DNA from: Neisseria sp.
GTDB lineage: Bacteria; Pseudomonadota; Gammaproteobacteria; Burkholderiales; Neisseriaceae
Assembly (NCBI RefSeq): GCF_030527965.1
Contig: NZ_JAUMZU010000007.1
Location: forward strand, 42,851-106,850
Length of the DNA: 64,000 nucleotides
Reading direction: 5' to 3'
A model generated the notes under the pieces. The model ran no database searches and was not told the origin of the DNA. It saw only the letters and a program-made list of their open reading frames with translations. This document shows positions 8,694-18,057 of this stretch, piece by piece (the stretch's first letter is position 1; each line of letters opens with the position of its first letter). The translations under genes and the position numbers were made by a program.

Positions 8694-9146
8694 ATGAGCT
8701 TGATTGCTGAAATCCTTCCTTTGCAGCATATCGAATTAGACGTAGAAATCAGCAGCAAAAAGCGTCTTTTTGAAGAAATCGGAAATCTGCTGGAAAAACA
8801 TTCCGGCCTCTCCGCTCCCCATGTGTTCGAGTGTCTGTTCCAGCGTGAAAAACTGGGCAGCACAGGCTTGGGACAAGGCGTAGCCATTCCTCACGGGCGC
8901 CATGCTTCGGTAAAAAAAGCAACGGGGGCGTTTATCCGCTGTAAAGAACCGGTTGCCTTCGATGCGGCCGACGGCAAACCTGTCTCCCTCGTATTTGCCC
9001 TACTCGTTCCCGAAAACGCCACCAGCGAACACCTCGAAGTGTTATCCAAACTGGCAGGGAAATTCTCCTCCAAATCCGTACGCGAAGCCCTGATGACAGC
9101 GCAAAGTGCGGAAGACATTCTGGCGATTTTCTCCGCAGAAGAATAA
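8694..9146 (+). CDS. ptsN: Nitrogen-PTS EIIA protein PtsN (EIIA-Ntr)
   Basis: PtsN is the regulatory EIIA of the nitrogen-related phosphotransferase system; its phosphorylation state controls partners such as potassium transporters and kinases. The 150-aa protein carries the signature LGQGVAIPHGRH with the phospho-accepting His67, and the family ending VREALMTAQSAEDILAIF. The ATG at 8694 follows AAGAGA; the longer frame from 8667 has no support. It is the first gene of an operon with hprK (9 nt downstream) and rapZ, an order common in beta-proteobacteria. Confidence 0.94.
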   Translation: MSLIAEILPLQHIELDVEISSKKRLFEEIGNLLEKHSGLSAPHVFECLFQREKLGSTGLGQGVAIPHGRHASVKKATGAFIRCKEPVAFDAADGKPVSLVFALLVPENATSEHLEVLSKLAGKFSSKSVREALMTAQSAEDILAIFSAEE

Positions 9147-9155
9147 GAACCGACG

Positions 9156-10127
9156 ATGCCCAGTATTTCCGTACGCAAGCTCTATCAAGACAACCAACAT
9201 AAACTTCAGCTTGCTTGGTCGGCCGGAACCGCAGGTGCCGACAACCGGATTGGTGTTGACGCCGACAAGCCCGTTCTGGCGCTGGTCGGCCATTTGAATT
9301 TCATCCACCCCAACCAAGTTCAGGTTCTCGGAGTGGCCGAAGTGGAATACCTGAATCGCCTGGAAGCATCAGGTTCCGTTCAGCCGCTGACCGGCTTCAA
9401 ACAAATTTTCGACCTAACCGTATCACTCGTTATCGTTGCCAACGGCTTGGCCGTACCGGCCATGCTGCGTGATTATTGCCATACCAACAACGTCCCCCTG
9501 TTGACCTCCAAACTGGAAAGTCCCTACCTGATGGATGTGTTGCGCATCTATCTGCAACGCGCACTGGCGGTTTCCACCATCAAACACGGCGTATTTCTTG
9601 ATGTATTTGAGGTCGGCGTTTTAATTACCGGCCATTCCGGTTTGGGCAAAAGCGAATTGGCGCTAGAGCTGATTTCCCGCGGCCACAGCCTGATTGCCGA
9701 CGATGCGGTCGAATTGCACCGCACCGGCCCCGAAACCTTGGAAGGCCGCTGCCCCGCCATGTTGCGCGATTTTCTTGAAGTGCGCGGCTTAGGCGTACTC
9801 AATATCCGGCATATTTTCGGCGAAACCTCCATCCGACCGAATAAAACACTAAAACTCATCATCAGCTTGGTTGCAGCCGACGACGAATATATGAAACAGC
9901 TCGACCGCCTGAGCATACGTACCGAAACCGAATCCATTTTAAATGTGAACATACGCTCCGTTACTCTGCCCGTTGCCGTCGGCCGCAACTTGGCCGTATT
10001 AGTAGAAGCAGCCGTGCGCAACTACATCTTACAACTGCGCGGAAAAGACAGCACCAAAGAATTTCTGGAGCGGCACCAAACCATACTAAGAGAAGACGCA
10101 CTCCACCATGAAGATAGTTCTGATTAG
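9156..10127 (+). CDS. hprK: HPr kinase/phosphorylase HprK
   Basis: HprK phosphorylates and dephosphorylates a serine of HPr in response to metabolite levels. The 323-aa protein has the N-terminal HprK domain (residues 1-130) and a C-terminal kinase domain with a P-loop GHSGLGKSE (159-167), the family block [17 protein letters not shown] (about 208-224) and a [18 protein letters not shown]-terminal segment. The last 20 nt overlap rapZ, implying translational coupling. With PtsN and RapZ it forms a phosphotransfer-regulation module; no sugar-specific PTS permease lies in this window. Confidence 0.95.
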   Translation: MPSISVRKLYQDNQHKLQLAWSAGTAGADNRIGVDADKPVLALVGHLNFIHPNQVQVLGVAEVEYLNRLEASGSVQPLTGFKQIFDLTVSLVIVANGLAVPAMLRDYCHTNNVPLLTSKLESPYLMDVLRIYLQRALAVSTIKHGVFLDVFEVGVLITGHSGLGKSELALELISRGHSLIADDAVELHRTGPETLEGRCPAMLRDFLEVRGLGVLNIRHIFGETSIRPNKTLKLIISLVAADDEYMKQLDRLSIRTETESILNVNIRSVTLPVAVGRNLAVLVEAAVRNYILQLRGKDSTKEFLERHQTILREDALHHEDSSD

Positions 10128-10962
10128 CGGCCTGTCCGGCTCCGGCAAATCGGTCGCCCTCAAAGTATTAGAAGATGTAGGCTACAATTGCGTAGACAAT
10201 ATGCCTTTAGAATTATTGCCGCTATTAATGATGCACCATATCAAACGCGGCAGTACCGAAAACCTCGGCATCAGCGTAGACATCCGCTCAGACCTCAATA
10301 CTCAGGAAGCCGAGCGCCAGATTACCTATCTGCGCCAAGAAGGACATCAAGTAGAAACCCTCTTCCTCGAAGCCACCGACGAAACCCTCATCCGCCGTTT
10401 TTCCGAAACCCGCCGCAGCCACCCTTTGGCGCGTCAGAAATTCACCGTATTGGAAAGCATCCATCGCGAACGCGAGCTGCTTTATCCCCTGCGCGAATTA
10501 GCCTACTGCATCGACACCTCTAAAATGAATGCCCAGCAGCTACGCTATGCCGTACAACAATGGCTGAAAATCGACCGTGAAGGCCTGCTGGTGATTTTAG
10601 AATCATTCGGCTTCAAATACGGCGTACCCAACAATGCCGATTTCCTGTTCGACATGCGCAGCTTGCCCAACCCTTATTATGATCCGGAACTCCGCCCTTT
10701 TACCGGTATGGACAAACCCATCCAAGACTACCTCAACGCGCAACCGCTCGCACAAGAAATCATCGACGACATCGACACCTTTCTCGAACGCTGGCTGCCC
10801 CGCATGCAAGTTGAAAGCCGCAGTTATGTTACCATCGGCATTGGTTGTACCGGCGGGCAGCATCGTTCTGTTTACGTCGTAGAACAACTGGCTCAGCGCC
10901 TACAAAAAAAATACGAAGTTCTCGTTCGTCACCGCCAAGCGCAAAACCTATCCGACCGCTGA
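10108..10962 (+). CDS. rapZ: RNase adapter protein RapZ (nucleotide-binding, YvcJ family)
   Basis: RapZ-family proteins bind nucleotides and, in enterobacteria, deliver the small RNA GlmZ to RNase E to tune glucosamine-6-phosphate synthesis. The 284-aa protein has the P-loop GLSGSGKS at residues 8-15, the block [11 protein letters not shown], the conserved RRSHPL motif and the C-terminal [13 protein letters not shown] signature. It overlaps the end of hprK by 20 nt and ends the operon before the hairpin at 10964-11003. Whether a GlmZ-like RNA target exists in Neisseria is not shown here. Confidence 0.94.
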   Translation: MKIVLISGLSGSGKSVALKVLEDVGYNCVDNMPLELLPLLMMHHIKRGSTENLGISVDIRSDLNTQEAERQITYLRQEGHQVETLFLEATDETLIRRFSETRRSHPLARQKFTVLESIHRERELLYPLRELAYCIDTSKMNAQQLRYAVQQWLKIDREGLLVILESFGFKYGVPNNADFLFDMRSLPNPYYDPELRPFTGMDKPIQDYLNAQPLAQEIIDDIDTFLERWLPRMQVESRSYVTIGIGCTGGQHRSVYVVEQLAQRLQKKYEVLVRHRQAQNLSDR

Positions 10963-10963
10963 T

Positions 10964-11003
10964 TTTTCAGACAGGCTTTTCAGCTTAAATGCCTGTCTGA
11001 AAA
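10964..11003 (+). terminator. DUS-pair terminator after rapZ
   Basis: TTTTCAGACAGGC pairs with GCCTGTCTGAAAA over 13 bp with a loop of about 13 nt, immediately after the rapZ stop. A TATAAT at 11012-11017 follows and may serve ylqF. Confidence 0.7.
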
Positions 11004-11031
11004 CAATATGCTATAATCCGCTACAACCCGA

Positions 11032-11068
11032 TTCAGGCAGCCTTCACATCCGCGCAAGGCTGCCTGAA
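11032..11068. repeat. Inverted pair of a foreign DUS dialect (AG-simDUS)
   Basis: Two inverted copies of AGGCTGCCTGAA (arms TTCAGGCAGCCTT and AAGGCTGCCTGAA, 11-nt loop) lie 29 nt beyond the native DUS hairpin. This 12-mer is the dialect described for Simonsiella and relatives, not the TGCCTGTCTGAA used everywhere else in the window. The hairpin could work as a second terminator. Confidence 0.8.
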
Positions 11069-11198
11069 ATACATATAACGAATTATCCCTGCCGCCCTCT
11101 TCAACCAGATAATTCCCTTAAACCCAATCCGAACCCGTGTTCAGACAAGCGCCACACCCACGATGCCTGTCTGAAAACCAACCGAAGAAAGAAACAAC

Positions 11199-12134
11199 AT
11201 GGCCATCCAATGGTTTCCCGGCCACATGAACAAAGCCAAAAAAGCCATCGCCGAACGCATCAAAAGCGTAGACATGGTCATCGAAATGCTAGACGCCCGC
11301 CTGCCCGCCTCCAGCGCCAACCCCTTGCTGGCGCAGCTTTCACGCGACAAACCCAAACTTAAAATCCTAAACAAACAAGACCTTGCCGATTCCGAGCGCA
11401 CTGCCGTCTGGCTAGATTGGTATAACAACCAGCCCGATACCCAAGCCATTGCACTTGACTCCTCCGAAACCGCCGCCACCGCCAAAATCACCCGCGCCTG
11501 CCGCGCACTTGTTCCCAATCGCAAAGGCTTGGACAAACCTTTACGCGTATTGATTTGCGGTATCCCAAACGTCGGCAAGTCCACCCTAATCAACGGCATG
11601 ATCGGTAAAAAATCCGCCAAAACCGGCAACGAACCCGGCATTACCAAAGCCGAACAACGCTTGTTTCTCGCCGACGACTTCTGGCTCTACGACACCCCCG
11701 GCATGCTGTGGCCCAAAATCATCGTCGAAGAAAGCGGCTATAACCTCGCTGCCAGCGGCGCCGTCGGCCGTAACGCACTGGACGAAGAAGAAGTGGCACT
11801 GGCTCTGCTCGACTACCTGCGCCGCCACTATCTGCCGTTATTGCAAACCCGTTATCAAGCCGACAAAGACCCAAGCAGCCATTGGAACGATAACGAATGG
11901 CTGGAATGGATAGCCAAAAAACGCGGCGCCATGCTCAGCGGCGGCCGCATCAACTACCAAAAAGCCGCCGAAAACACCCTCACCGATTTCCGCGACGGCC
12001 ACCTAGGACGAATCACGCTCGAAACACCGCACCAATGGGAAATATGGCTGAAAAAAGCCCGCCAAAAAGAAGCCGAATTAAAAGCCGCACGCGAAGCACG
12101 AAAAGCAGAAAGAGCCGGAAAGAAGCCTGTCTGA
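11199..12134 (+). CDS. ylqF: Ribosome biogenesis GTPase YlqF/RbgA
   Basis: A circularly permuted GTPase that helps late 50S subunit assembly. The 311-aa protein shows the permuted motif order G4 (LNKQDLAD, about residue 65), then G1 (GIPNVGKST, about 121-129), then G3 (DTPGML, about 165). The N-terminus IQWFPGHMNKA is diagnostic of the YlqF group, and the lysine- and arginine-rich tail suits rRNA binding. AGAAAG precedes the ATG. The final codons KPV-stop are encoded by a DUS core (AAGCCTGTCTGA), so the uptake signal supplies the stop codon. Confidence 0.92.
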   Translation: MAIQWFPGHMNKAKKAIAERIKSVDMVIEMLDARLPASSANPLLAQLSRDKPKLKILNKQDLADSERTAVWLDWYNNQPDTQAIALDSSETAATAKITRACRALVPNRKGLDKPLRVLICGIPNVGKSTLINGMIGKKSAKTGNEPGITKAEQRLFLADDFWLYDTPGMLWPKIIVEESGYNLAASGAVGRNALDEEEVALALLDYLRRHYLPLLQTRYQADKDPSSHWNDNEWLEWIAKKRGAMLSGGRINYQKAAENTLTDFRDGHLGRITLETPHQWEIWLKKARQKEAELKAAREARKAERAGKKPV

Positions 12135-12206
12135 AAATACCATATATGCCATGCTGATGGGTTCTAATACAGCAAACAGTCTTATTTACACAGAAAAAAC
12201 AAGCGA

Positions 12207-12803
12207 ATGACCGACAAGCTCCCGCCCGATGCGCTCATCGAAGCCGCCCTTTTGACACAGACCGAGCCTTTAAACGAAAAGACTTTGCGCGAATTATGCG
12301 TGCCGCCGCTATCGCAAGACAAACTGATTGACGTATTGGCCAGCCTGAAGACCCGTTGGCATCAGCGTGCCCTGCAGCTCGTGCACACTCATGAAGGTTG
12401 GCGTTTTCAGATTGCCCAAGCCGCATTTGAACGCTTGGGCAATCTGCAGGAGCAACGCGCCCCGCGTTATTCCCGCGCCGTGATGGAAACACTGGCGATT
12501 ATCGCCTACCAACAGCCGGTAACCCGCGGCGATATCGAAAACATCCGCGGCGTTGCCGTATCGCAAAACGTGATGCAAACCCTGCAAGATCGCGGCTGGA
12601 TTGAAATCATCGGCCATCGGGATTCCATCGGCCGCCCCGCTTTATGGGCAACCACCGATGTATTCCTTAGCGATTTGCAACTTGAAAATCTGGAAGCATT
12701 GCCCCCGCTGACCGAATTGGGCGAATTGGTTTTACCCGATTTAATCGAACCGGCAAACGCCGCAGAAGAAGCTGAAACAACCGCTGAAAAGATATTGAAT
12801 TAA
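12207..12803 (+). CDS. scpB: Segregation and condensation protein ScpB
   Basis: ScpB is the winged-helix kleisin partner of ScpA in the SMC complex that compacts and segregates chromosomes. The 198-aa protein has two winged-helix domains; the conserved core ETLAIIAYQQPVTRGDIENI and a GRPALWATT block are present. The acidic C-terminal tail (EEAETTAEK) is typical. It lies 72 nt after ylqF and is probably in the same transcript. No scpA lies in the window. Confidence 0.93.
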   Translation: MTDKLPPDALIEAALLTQTEPLNEKTLRELCVPPLSQDKLIDVLASLKTRWHQRALQLVHTHEGWRFQIAQAAFERLGNLQEQRAPRYSRAVMETLAIIAYQQPVTRGDIENIRGVAVSQNVMQTLQDRGWIEIIGHRDSIGRPALWATTDVFLSDLQLENLEALPPLTELGELVLPDLIEPANAAEEAETTAEKILN

Positions 12804-12932
12804 ACCCTGCTTACCCGCCACGGTTGCTTCTTACAAAACAGTAACCGAATCGAATCCATCAACCCACCCTGCCGCCCAATGCCGCAGAAGGACCGTTTTA
12901 CCTGATGGTCAAACGTGTTAGGAGACCCTCTA

Positions 12933-13928
12933 ATGAAAAACAAAACCCATAGCAAGCGCGAATTCCGCGACGGCATCAGCAAAAAAACTGCAGCGCGCAA
13001 ACCGGCTGCCAAAACGGTAAGTGCCAAAACGGCCAAAACGGCTGCGCCTGCCGCACCTAAAATACAAGCGGCTCGTGCTAAAAAATTGGTGGTGCGCAAC
13101 CCTAATCAAAAAATTATGGAACGTGCCCGCGATTTGAAAGAAAAGCGTTCGGACCTTGAAAGCTTCGAACCCGTTCGCCTGCAAAAAGCATTGGCGGCAT
13201 CGGGCGTAGGTTCGCGCCGCGAAATGGAAAGCTGGATTACGCAAGGGCTGGTTAGCGTAAACGGCAAAACCGCTCAGCTTGGCGACAAAGTGTCGCCGGA
13301 CGACCAAGTGCAAGTAAAAGGCAACGTTATCAAACTGAAATGGCCCGACCGCCTGCCGCGCATCATTTTGTATTACAAGCAGGAAGGCGAAATCGTTTCA
13401 CGCGACGACCCGCAAGGCCGCATCAGCATCTTCGATCGCTTGCCCCAAGCCAGCAACAGCCGCTGGGTAGCCATCGGTCGTTTAGACATCAACACCAGCG
13501 GCCTGCTCATCCTGACAACTTCCGGCGAGCTGGTTAACCGTTTTGCCCACCCCAGCTTTGAAGTCGAGCGCGAGTATGCAGTGCGCGTTTTGGGCGGGCT
13601 TTCAACCGAGCAAATGAAAATGCTGACTGAAAACGGCGTTATGTTGGACGACGGTTTGGCGAAAGTGGAACGCATTTACGAGCAAGGCGGTGAAGGGGCG
13701 AATAAATGGTATAACGTTGTGATCAAAGAAGGCCGCAATCGGGAAGTGCGCCGTATTTTCGAGCATTTCGACCTAACGGTCAGCCGTTTGGTACGCGTCG
13801 GTTTCGGCCCCATAGGTTTGCCGAACCGTTTGAAACGCGGCCAGTTTTATGAATTGAATCCGGCTGAAGTGGCAAACATCATCAAATGGGCGGACATGCC
13901 GCTGCCGGGCAGCAAGCGCCGACGCTGA
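12933..13928 (+). CDS. rluB: 23S rRNA pseudouridine synthase RluB (RsuA family)
   Basis: RluB makes pseudouridine 2605 in helix 93 of 23S rRNA. This 331-aa protein has a long basic, alanine/lysine-rich N-terminal extension (residues 1-80), an S4 RNA-binding domain (RLQKALAASGVGSRREMESW, about 86-145) and the RsuA catalytic domain with GRLDINTSGLL, catalytic Asp185. The ATG at 12933 follows TTAGGAG; a GTG at 12915 would put the Shine-Dalgarno inside the gene. RluB, RluE and RluF share the fold; the long basic extension and size favour RluB. Confidence 0.9.
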   Translation: MKNKTHSKREFRDGISKKTAARKPAAKTVSAKTAKTAAPAAPKIQAARAKKLVVRNPNQKIMERARDLKEKRSDLESFEPVRLQKALAASGVGSRREMESWITQGLVSVNGKTAQLGDKVSPDDQVQVKGNVIKLKWPDRLPRIILYYKQEGEIVSRDDPQGRISIFDRLPQASNSRWVAIGRLDINTSGLLILTTSGELVNRFAHPSFEVEREYAVRVLGGLSTEQMKMLTENGVMLDDGLAKVERIYEQGGEGANKWYNVVIKEGRNREVRRIFEHFDLTVSRLVRVGFGPIGLPNRLKRGQFYELNPAEVANIIKWADMPLPGSKRRR

Positions 13929-14050
13929 TGATTGAGTTGATTGCAACGCTATGTCGGCAGAAATTTTCAGAATGCCGCCAAGGTATGACGCAGCCACGGC
14001 GTACAAGCCGCATATTCACTTTCGGCAATCGATTCGGGCAGCCGATAAAA

Positions 14051-14079
14051 TTTCAGACAGGCATTAAGCCTGTCTGAAA
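14051..14079. terminator. Bidirectional DUS-pair terminator between rluB and lysC
   Basis: A perfect 12-bp stem TTTCAGACAGGC / GCCTGTCTGAAA with a 5-nt loop lies between converging genes. A further variant TTCAGACGGGC near 14124 has one mismatch to the dialect. The 120 nt between rluB and the hairpin show nothing recognisable. Confidence 0.75.
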
Positions 14080-14152
14080 AAAAGCCAATCGAAAACCCAA
14101 CAGCATCTAATCAGACCTGCCTTTTCAGACGGGCCTTTCAATAGCAATACAA

Positions 14153-15376
14153 TCAGGCCTTATCCAATTCAAATGCTTTATGCAATACCCGTGTGGCCAA
14201 TTCCATATATTTCTCGTCAAGCAAAACGGAAACTTTGATTTCGGAAGTAGAAATCATCTGGATATTAATGCCTTCCTCCGCCAATGTACGGAACATTCTG
14301 GCTGCCACACCCGCATGCGAACGCATGCCGACGCCGACGATGGAAACTTTGCACACTCCGTCGTCACCATCGATCGCAGCGGCACCCAAGCTATCTTTCA
14401 GGCCGTTGATTAAATCCAATGTGGGTTTGTAATCGCCGCGCGGCACAGTGAAAGAAAAATCAGTCGTGCCTTCTTCGCCAACGTTTTGAATAATCATATC
14501 GACTTCGATATTGGCGTCTGCCACGGTACCGAGGATTTGATAGGCAATGCCGGGTTTGTCGGGTACACCGCGCACATTGATGCGGGCTTGGTTTTTATCG
14601 AAAGCGATGCCTTGCACAGCGGCTTTTTCCATATTCTCATCCTCTTCAAAGGTAATTAAAGTGCCTTCGCCGCCTTCTTGCAGGCTGCTTAATACGCGCA
14701 GGCGTACTTTGTATTTGCCGGCGAATTCTACCGAACGGATTTGTAAAACTTTTGAGCCCAAGCTTGCCAATTCAAGCATTTCTTCAAAAGAAATGGTGTT
14801 CATGCGGCGCGCTTCGGGCACAACGCGCGGGTCGGTCGTATAAACGCCGTCAACATCAGTATAAATCTGACATTCGTCGGCTTTCAGGGCTGCGGCCAAG
14901 GCAACGGCCGAAGTATCGGAACCGCCGCGACCTAAAGTGGCAATATCGCCTTCGCCGGTTACGCCTTGGAAACCGGCCACAATCACGACCTTGCCCTCTT
15001 TCAAATCGGCGCGCATACGCCCGTCGTCGATATGATCGATGCGTGCTTTAGTATGCGCGGCGTCTGTTTGCACGGCAACCTGCCAGCCGGTATAGCTCTT
15101 CGCCTCCACGCCGATGTTTTTCAGCGCCATGGCCAGCAGGCCGATGGTAACCTGTTCGCCGGTCGCCAGCACCACATCCAATTCGCGCGGATCGGGAAAT
15201 TCTTGCATTTCATGCGCCAGAGCGACCAAACGGTTGGTTTCGCCGCTCATGGCGGAAACCACCACCACCACGTCATGCCCTTCGGCACGGGCTTTGGCAA
15301 CACGGTTTGCTACGTTTTTGATACGTTCGGCCGAACCTACCGAGGTGCCGCCGTATTTTTGTACGATTAACGCCAT
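14153..15376 (-). CDS. lysC: Aspartate kinase (lysine-sensitive type)
   Basis: Aspartokinase phosphorylates aspartate, the first step to lysine, threonine, methionine and diaminopimelate for peptidoglycan. The 407-aa protein starts with the kinase signature KYGGTSVGSAERI and has FQGVTGEGDIATLGRGGSDT (about 145-165) in the kinase domain, then two ACT domains (about 265-405) for feedback control. The longer frame to 15517 runs through a DUS hairpin; the ATG at 15376 has AGAAAG upstream and the family N-terminus MALIVQKYGG. Monocistronic. Confidence 0.94.
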   Translation of the reverse strand: MALIVQKYGGTSVGSAERIKNVANRVAKARAEGHDVVVVVSAMSGETNRLVALAHEMQEFPDPRELDVVLATGEQVTIGLLAMALKNIGVEAKSYTGWQVAVQTDAAHTKARIDHIDDGRMRADLKEGKVVIVAGFQGVTGEGDIATLGRGGSDTSAVALAAALKADECQIYTDVDGVYTTDPRVVPEARRMNTISFEEMLELASLGSKVLQIRSVEFAGKYKVRLRVLSSLQEGGEGTLITFEEDENMEKAAVQGIAFDKNQARINVRGVPDKPGIAYQILGTVADANIEVDMIIQNVGEEGTTDFSFTVPRGDYKPTLDLINGLKDSLGAAAIDGDDGVCKVSIVGVGMRSHAGVAARMFRTLAEEGINIQMISTSEIKVSVLLDEKYMELATRVLHKAFELDKA

Positions 15377-15498
15377 TTTGCTGCTTTCTGTTAATGATAA
15401 GGAATGAAAAGAAAATAAGCGGTTATTATTACCAAATCTTTGCAGGAATACAAGGTTTGCAAGGCGTTTTAAACCATATGATATTGCGCCGCACAAAA

Positions 15499-15532
15499 AA
15501 TGCCTGTCTGAAAACATATTCAGACAGGCATT
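15499..15532 (-). terminator. DUS-pair terminator after rph
   Basis: Fourteen-base arms AATGCCTGTCTGAA and complement have a short loop and lie about 30 nt beyond the minus-strand rph stop and upstream of lysC. Confidence 0.7.
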
Positions 15533-15562
15533 CTTCTTACGCTGCTGCCGCTTAGCCGCGGT

Positions 15563-16300
15563 TTAAGCGAATGCCTGTCTGAAAGCCTGCTCTTGCAATT
15601 GGGCCAATTGCTGCGTGCCTTTGGCTGCCAATGCGATAAGCTGATCAAGCTCTTCGCGTGAAAAAGGTTCGCCCTCGGCAGTGCCTTGGATTTCCACAAT
15701 TTTGCCGCTGCCGGTCATGACGATATTGATGTCACTCTCACATCCGGAATCTTCAGGGTAATCCAAATCCAACAGCGGCACGCCTCCTACGATACCGACG
15801 GAAATAGCCGCAACGCTGCCCGTCAGCGGGTTTTGCGCCACCAATCCGCCTTGCACGAGCTTATGCAAAGCAATGCGCAATGCCACAAACGCGCCGGTAA
15901 TCGATGCGGTTCGGGTGCCGCCGTCGGCCTGAATCACATCGCAATCAATCAGAATCTGGCGCTCGCCCAGTTTTTCCATATCCACCACCGCGCGCAGCGA
16001 ACGGCCGATTAAGCGCTGAATTTCCTGCGTGCGCCCGCTTTGCTTGCCGGCCGCCGCTTCGCGACGCATGCGGGAAGCGGTAGACGCCGGCAGCATACCG
16101 TATTCGGCAGTTACCCAACCTTGATTTTTTCCCCGCAGAAACGGCGGTACGTTTTCATCTACCGACGCGGTGCAAATCACTTTGGTATTGCCGCATTCAA
16201 TCAAACAGGAGCCGTCGGCATGCGGCAAAAAGTGGGGGGTTATGACGATTTTGCGCATCGCATCGGCCGGGCGTGAAGTACGGATATAAGCGGCAGTCAT
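15563..16300 (-). CDS. rph: Ribonuclease PH
   Basis: A phosphorolytic 3'-to-5' exoribonuclease that trims tRNA precursors. The 245-aa protein contains the core [19 protein letters not shown], the [18 protein letters not shown] block and [19 protein letters not shown], all typical of RNase PH. GAAGGA precedes the ATG. The last residues FRQAFA are encoded by a DUS in antisense, so the uptake signal forms the C-terminus. It is divergent from yicC across a 151-nt gap carrying an inverted repeat. Confidence 0.95.
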   Translation of the reverse strand: MTAAYIRTSRPADAMRKIVITPHFLPHADGSCLIECGNTKVICTASVDENVPPFLRGKNQGWVTAEYGMLPASTASRMRREAAAGKQSGRTQEIQRLIGRSLRAVVDMEKLGERQILIDCDVIQADGGTRTASITGAFVALRIALHKLVQGGLVAQNPLTGSVAAISVGIVGGVPLLDLDYPEDSGCESDINIVMTGSGKIVEIQGTAEGEPFSREELDQLIALAAKGTQQLAQLQEQAFRQAFA

Positions 16301-16332
16301 TAATTTTTCCTTCTAAATGGCGGTTGGCAGAT

Positions 16333-16356
16333 TATATCACGCGCGCTTGTGATATA
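16333..16356. promoter_or_regulatory. Inverted repeat in the rph-yicC divergent region
   Basis: Perfect 8-bp arms TATATCAC and GTGATATA are separated by GCGCGCTT between the two divergent starts. It could be an operator or overlap a -10 element. No regulator has been identified for it. Confidence 0.4.
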
Positions 16357-16451
16357 TTGGCACAGGTTTCATTCTATATGGATAGCAAGCCGTTTCGGTT
16401 TGCCGCTTTATTCATAACTTTAATTGATATTTATCGGAGAAAAACAACATC

Positions 16452-17324
16452 ATGACCATCCACAGTATGACCGGCTTTGCCAATGCGACGGGTGAATGCA
16501 GCGGCAAACGCATCAATCTGGAAATCCGCGCGGTCAACCACCGCTATTTAGACGTACAGTTTAAAATGCCCGACGATTTGCGTTATCTGGAGAGCACGTT
16601 GCGCGAGCAGGTGGCAAAACAGGCAATACGGGGCAAGGTGGAATGCCGCATTCAAGTGCAACCGTTGGAAAACGGCGAGGTTTCATTGAATGTTAATGAA
16701 ACTTTAGTTGACGAACTGGCGGCGCTCAATGCCAAATGGCGCAAAAAATACAGCGGTTTGGGCAAACTGACGGCTGCCGACATTCTGAAATTCCAAGGCG
16801 TGCTGGTCAGCCCTGCCGCGGATGAAGAGGCTTTCGCCCAGACTGTGCAGGATTTGCTGAAACGCGCTTTGGCCGACTTTGCAGAAAGCCGCCGCCGCGA
16901 AGGCTTGAAACTTCAAGAACATATCCTGACGCGGCTGACGGCAATGGATGAAATTGTGGATGCACTGGCCGAATTGTTTCCCCATCTGCTGCAGGCTTAT
17001 CAGGAAAAAATCCGCGCCCGTTTGGTTGAAGCGGTAGAAAACATCGACGAAGACCGGCTGAAACAGGAATTTGCACTGTATATCCAGAAAGCCGATGTTG
17101 ATGAAGAATTCAGCCGGCTGCGCACGCACATCGCCGAAGTACGACGGATTGTATCCGAGCAAAAGGGCAGCGTAGGCAAACGCTTGGATTTCCTGATGCA
17201 GGAATTGAATCGGGAAGCCAATACCTTGGGCAGCAAAGCCATCTCGGCGGAATGCACGCAGGCTTCGGTTGAATTGAAAGTGTTAATCGAACAAATGCGC
17301 GAGCAGGTGCAAAACATCGAATAA
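16452..17324 (+). CDS. yicC: YicC/YloC family endoribonuclease
   Basis: YicC proteins are stress-linked endoribonucleases. The 290-aa protein shows both conserved ends: the N-terminal IHSMTGFANATGE with LEIRAVNHRYLDVQFKMP, and the C-terminal GKRLDFLMQELNREANTLGSKA. The middle part is helical. GGAGAAA precedes the ATG. It is divergent from rph, which is also an RNase; the yicC-rph pairing recurs in proteobacteria and suggests shared RNA-processing roles. Confidence 0.92.
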   Translation: MTIHSMTGFANATGECSGKRINLEIRAVNHRYLDVQFKMPDDLRYLESTLREQVAKQAIRGKVECRIQVQPLENGEVSLNVNETLVDELAALNAKWRKKYSGLGKLTAADILKFQGVLVSPAADEEAFAQTVQDLLKRALADFAESRRREGLKLQEHILTRLTAMDEIVDALAELFPHLLQAYQEKIRARLVEAVENIDEDRLKQEFALYIQKADVDEEFSRLRTHIAEVRRIVSEQKGSVGKRLDFLMQELNREANTLGSKAISAECTQASVELKVLIEQMREQVQNIE

Positions 17325-17354
17325 AGGCCGATTGCCTGTCTGAAAGGGAAAATC

Positions 17355-17954
17355 ATGTATAAATGGGACGAGCGCTATGCTACGGAAGAGTTTATTTTCG
17401 GCACCGAACCGAACGTTTTGCTGCGCGAAGTGCTGCATCATTTACCCAAACACGGGCGGGCATTGGATGTAGCGACCGGCGAAGGTCGTAACGGTGTTTT
17501 TCTGGCAGAACAAGGCTTGGAAACCACCGGTATCGACTTATCGGAAATCGGCTTGCAAAAAGCCCGCCGGCTGGCTCAAATCAAAGGCGTGCCGTTCAAA
17601 GCGGAGCAGCACGACATTGCAGAATATCCATTCATTCCCGCGCATTATGCTGTTATCTGCAGCATATTCTGCCATTTTATCGAACCTTTGCGCACCCAAA
17701 TTTGCCAACGCATCGTAACGGCGCTGGAACCGGGTGGCATGTTTGTCGGCGTGTTTTACCATCCGGAGCAAATCGCCCTTGGCACGGGCGGCCCCAGCAA
17801 TCCAGCCATGCTCGGCACGCTTGAAGAAATGAAAAGCGCCTTTAACGGGCTGGAATGGCTGATTGCTGAATATATCCGCCTCGATCAAACTGAAGGCTCA
17901 CGCCATAGAGGGGAAAGCGCCCTAATCCGCCTGCTGGGCCGCAAACCGTTGTAA
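17355..17954 (+). CDS. Class I SAM-dependent methyltransferase (TehB-like)
   Basis: A 199-aa class I methyltransferase. Motif I is ALDVATGEGRNGVFLAEQG (residues about 38-56), followed by an acidic GIDLSEIGLQKAR motif II; a YAVICSIFCHF segment matches motif IV. It resembles the TehB/thiopurine-type small methyltransferases. The start MYKWDERYATEEFIFG is typical of that group. The ribosome site AAAGGGAAA partly overlaps a DUS 30 nt after yicC. The substrate cannot be told from the sequence. Confidence 0.82.
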   Translation: MYKWDERYATEEFIFGTEPNVLLREVLHHLPKHGRALDVATGEGRNGVFLAEQGLETTGIDLSEIGLQKARRLAQIKGVPFKAEQHDIAEYPFIPAHYAVICSIFCHFIEPLRTQICQRIVTALEPGGMFVGVFYHPEQIALGTGGPSNPAMLGTLEEMKSAFNGLEWLIAEYIRLDQTEGSRHRGESALIRLLGRKPL

Positions 17955-18003
17955 GAGAAATCACACGAATCGGCTCAACGCTGAAAAAGACGTTTGATTG
18001 ATT

Positions 18004-18037
18004 AAATGCCTGTCTGAAAAACTTCAGACAGGCATTT
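18004..18037. terminator. Bidirectional DUS-pair terminator
   Basis: The stem AAATGCCTGTCTGAA / TTCAGACAGGCATTT has a 4-nt loop and lies between the methyltransferase and a convergent lipoprotein gene. Confidence 0.8.
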
Positions 18038-18057
18038 GAATTAAGAATACAAACGCT

